In this document: piece after piece, positions 5,204-5,859 of the stretch
Layout: each line of letters starts with the position of its first letter
Numbering within the stretch: position 1 is the first letter of the stretch
The notes under the pieces: generated by a model
Databases searched by the model: none
What the model was told of the DNA's origin: nothing
Seen by the model: the letters and a program-made list of their open reading frames with translations, nothing else
Made by a program: the position numbers and the translations under genes
Origin: Cyanobacteriota bacterium
GTDB lineage: Bacteria; Cyanobacteriota; Cyanobacteriia; SKYG9
Length of the DNA: 5,859 nt
Assembly (NCBI GenBank): GCA_025054735.1
Contig: JANWZG010000251.1
Coordinates: 1-5,859, forward strand
Direction of reading: 5' to 3'

Positions 5204-5554
5204 TTAGCCAGGAGGCCACTGCATCTGCCGTCCACCCAGGATGTGCAGATGTAAGTGGTAAACCGTCTGCCCACCATCGGGGCCGCAGTTAATCACAACA
5301 CGATAGCCATTGGCGAGTCCTTCCTGCTCAGCCACACGCTTTACGGTTAACAGCAGGTGTCCCATAAGGGCATGATCCTTGGACTCAACATCAGCTAGCT
5401 TGGCGATCGGTTCCTTGGGAATCACCAAAATATGCACAGGGGCTTGGGGCTGGATGTCGCGAAATGCCAAACAGAGATTGTCTTCATACACAATATCCGC
5501 AGGAATCTCACGGCGGATAATTTTACTAAAAATGGTTTCAGTGCTGTTACTCAT
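5204..5554 (-). CDS. HIT-family nucleotide hydrolase/transferase
   Basis: The product is a 116-aa cytoplasmic histidine-triad protein of the HINT (purine nucleoside phosphoramidase-like) type. Such enzymes hydrolyse nucleotide phosphoramidates or nucleotidyl adducts. It shows ETIFSKIIRREIPADIVYE (6-24), the typical HIT N terminus; FRDIQPQAPVHILVIPK (31-47); NGYRVVINCG (82-91); and the catalytic triad block HLHLH (100-104) followed by ILGGR and a terminal WPPG, as in cyanobacterial homologues. The frame stays open for 50 further codons upstream, but ATG 5554 is chosen because it gives the normal family length and N terminus, while the extension is Gly/Pro/Ser-rich and unlike the family. No clear Shine-Dalgarno precedes ATG 5554; ATG 5584 is a less likely alternative. 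It converges on the barrel gene and is divergent from the truncated frame at the right edge. Confidence 0.93.
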   Translation of the reverse strand: MSNSTETIFSKIIRREIPADIVYEDNLCLAFRDIQPQAPVHILVIPKEPIAKLADVESKDHALMGHLLLTVKRVAEQEGLANGYRVVINCGPDGGQTVYHLHLHILGGRQMQWPPG

Positions 5555-5727
5555 CAGCGTCACGTTCGCATTAGGTTCACCCATAACTATGGCATGAGTT
5601 GGGGTACGATGCCTTCTCGAAAATGGATTTTGACCAGGTGCTGAAAAGACACCAGTGCCTGCTGATGGCGCTCCCCCACCACCCATGGGCGTTGTTTCCT
5701 GCAAGAGGAGTTACGGGCTAGAGAGGC

Positions 5728-5859
5728 ATGGTTTCAGGTACCACACCAAAACGCACCCTGATCACTCACGATCACATCTGCAACTGGTCTGAGGATAACG
5801 CTAGATTGCGCAACGAGAAGCCTCACCTTCTGGATCGACGAATCAGTGCTGGAGAAGTG
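5728..5859 (+). CDS. Start of an unrecognised plus-strand protein (3' truncated by window edge)
   Basis: An open frame of 44 codons runs from ATG 5728 to the end of the window, preceded by an in-frame TAG at 5719-5721. The residues include ITHDHICNWSEDN (12-24) and KPHLLDRRISAGEV (31-44), a charged, mixed composition that looks like real protein. GAGAGG lies right before the ATG (too close to be a good ribosome site), and AGAGGAG at 5704-5710 is rather far. The opposite strand is also open here for 43 codons ending at a TGA near 5731, which would be the tail of a minus-strand gene upstream of the HIT gene. I favour the plus reading on residue pattern and on its fewer rare-looking codons, but only modestly. 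I do not recognise a family. Confidence 0.45.
   Translation, partial: MVSGTTPKRTLITHDHICNWSEDNARLRNEKPHLLDRRISAGEV

Noticed and set aside
5555..5704. 50-codon N-terminal extension of the HIT frame (from a TTG at 5704)
   Set aside because: It is Gly/Pro/Ser-rich and unlike HIT proteins, whose normal N terminus and length are reached from ATG 5554.
5587..5721. Open plus-strand frame (HELGYDAFSKMDFDQVLKRHQ...) in the gap between the HIT gene and the right-edge frame, same frame as the latter but split by a TAG
   Set aside because: It looks somewhat protein-like, but it has no good start or ribosome site and ends in a TAG directly before the better ATG. It could be a gene remnant or chance, and there is not enough to call it.
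5731..5859. Minus-strand open tail of 43 codons at the right edge
   Set aside because: It is open and ends in a TGA, so a minus-strand gene upstream of HIT is possible. The plus-strand frame on the same DNA has the more natural residue pattern, and only one of the two is likely real.

Overview
The window looks like chromosomal DNA from a cyanobacterium. The best evidence is seven copies of the HIP1 octamer GCGATCGC in under 6 kb, where chance would give about 0.1. The protein set also fits: a cyanobacterial-style sensor kinase tail, FolC, FtsX, a small outer-membrane barrel and a HIT protein ending in WPPG. Base composition is moderate and coding is fairly dense, apart from a long gap between ftsX and the barrel gene. 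I cannot name the genus.

Layout, left to right. (1) The C-terminal part of a sensor histidine kinase, cut by the left edge. (2) folC, 36 bp downstream and on the same strand, possibly cotranscribed. (3) A 239-bp gap holding an 11-bp-period direct repeat, an orphan Shine-Dalgarno-like sequence, a short dyad and a weak hairpin. (4) A 255-aa protein with no established function, whose C-terminal half looks like a TIR-like or nucleoside-deoxyribosyltransferase-like fold. It lies 25 bp upstream of (5) ftsX, so the two are probably one operon. (6) A 674-bp gene-free stretch. Its first half is a roughly 270-bp MITE-like unit with imperfect terminal inverted repeats. Its second half holds several short perfect palindromes and is probably the control region of (7) a secreted 180-aa outer-membrane beta-barrel protein. 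(8) A 57-bp convergent gap with a strong hairpin, shared with (9) a HIT-family protein on the minus strand. (10) The start of a plus-strand reading frame, divergent from the HIT gene and cut by the right edge.

The genes do not form one pathway. They are mostly housekeeping: signal transduction, folate polyglutamylation, cell division/envelope, outer membrane and nucleotide hydrolysis. The least explained items are the TIR-like protein coupled to ftsX, the MITE-like element, and the dyads in front of the barrel gene. I see no CRISPR array, tRNA, rRNA, intact transposase or complete defence system, so a new system is a possibility here only through the TIR-like gene.
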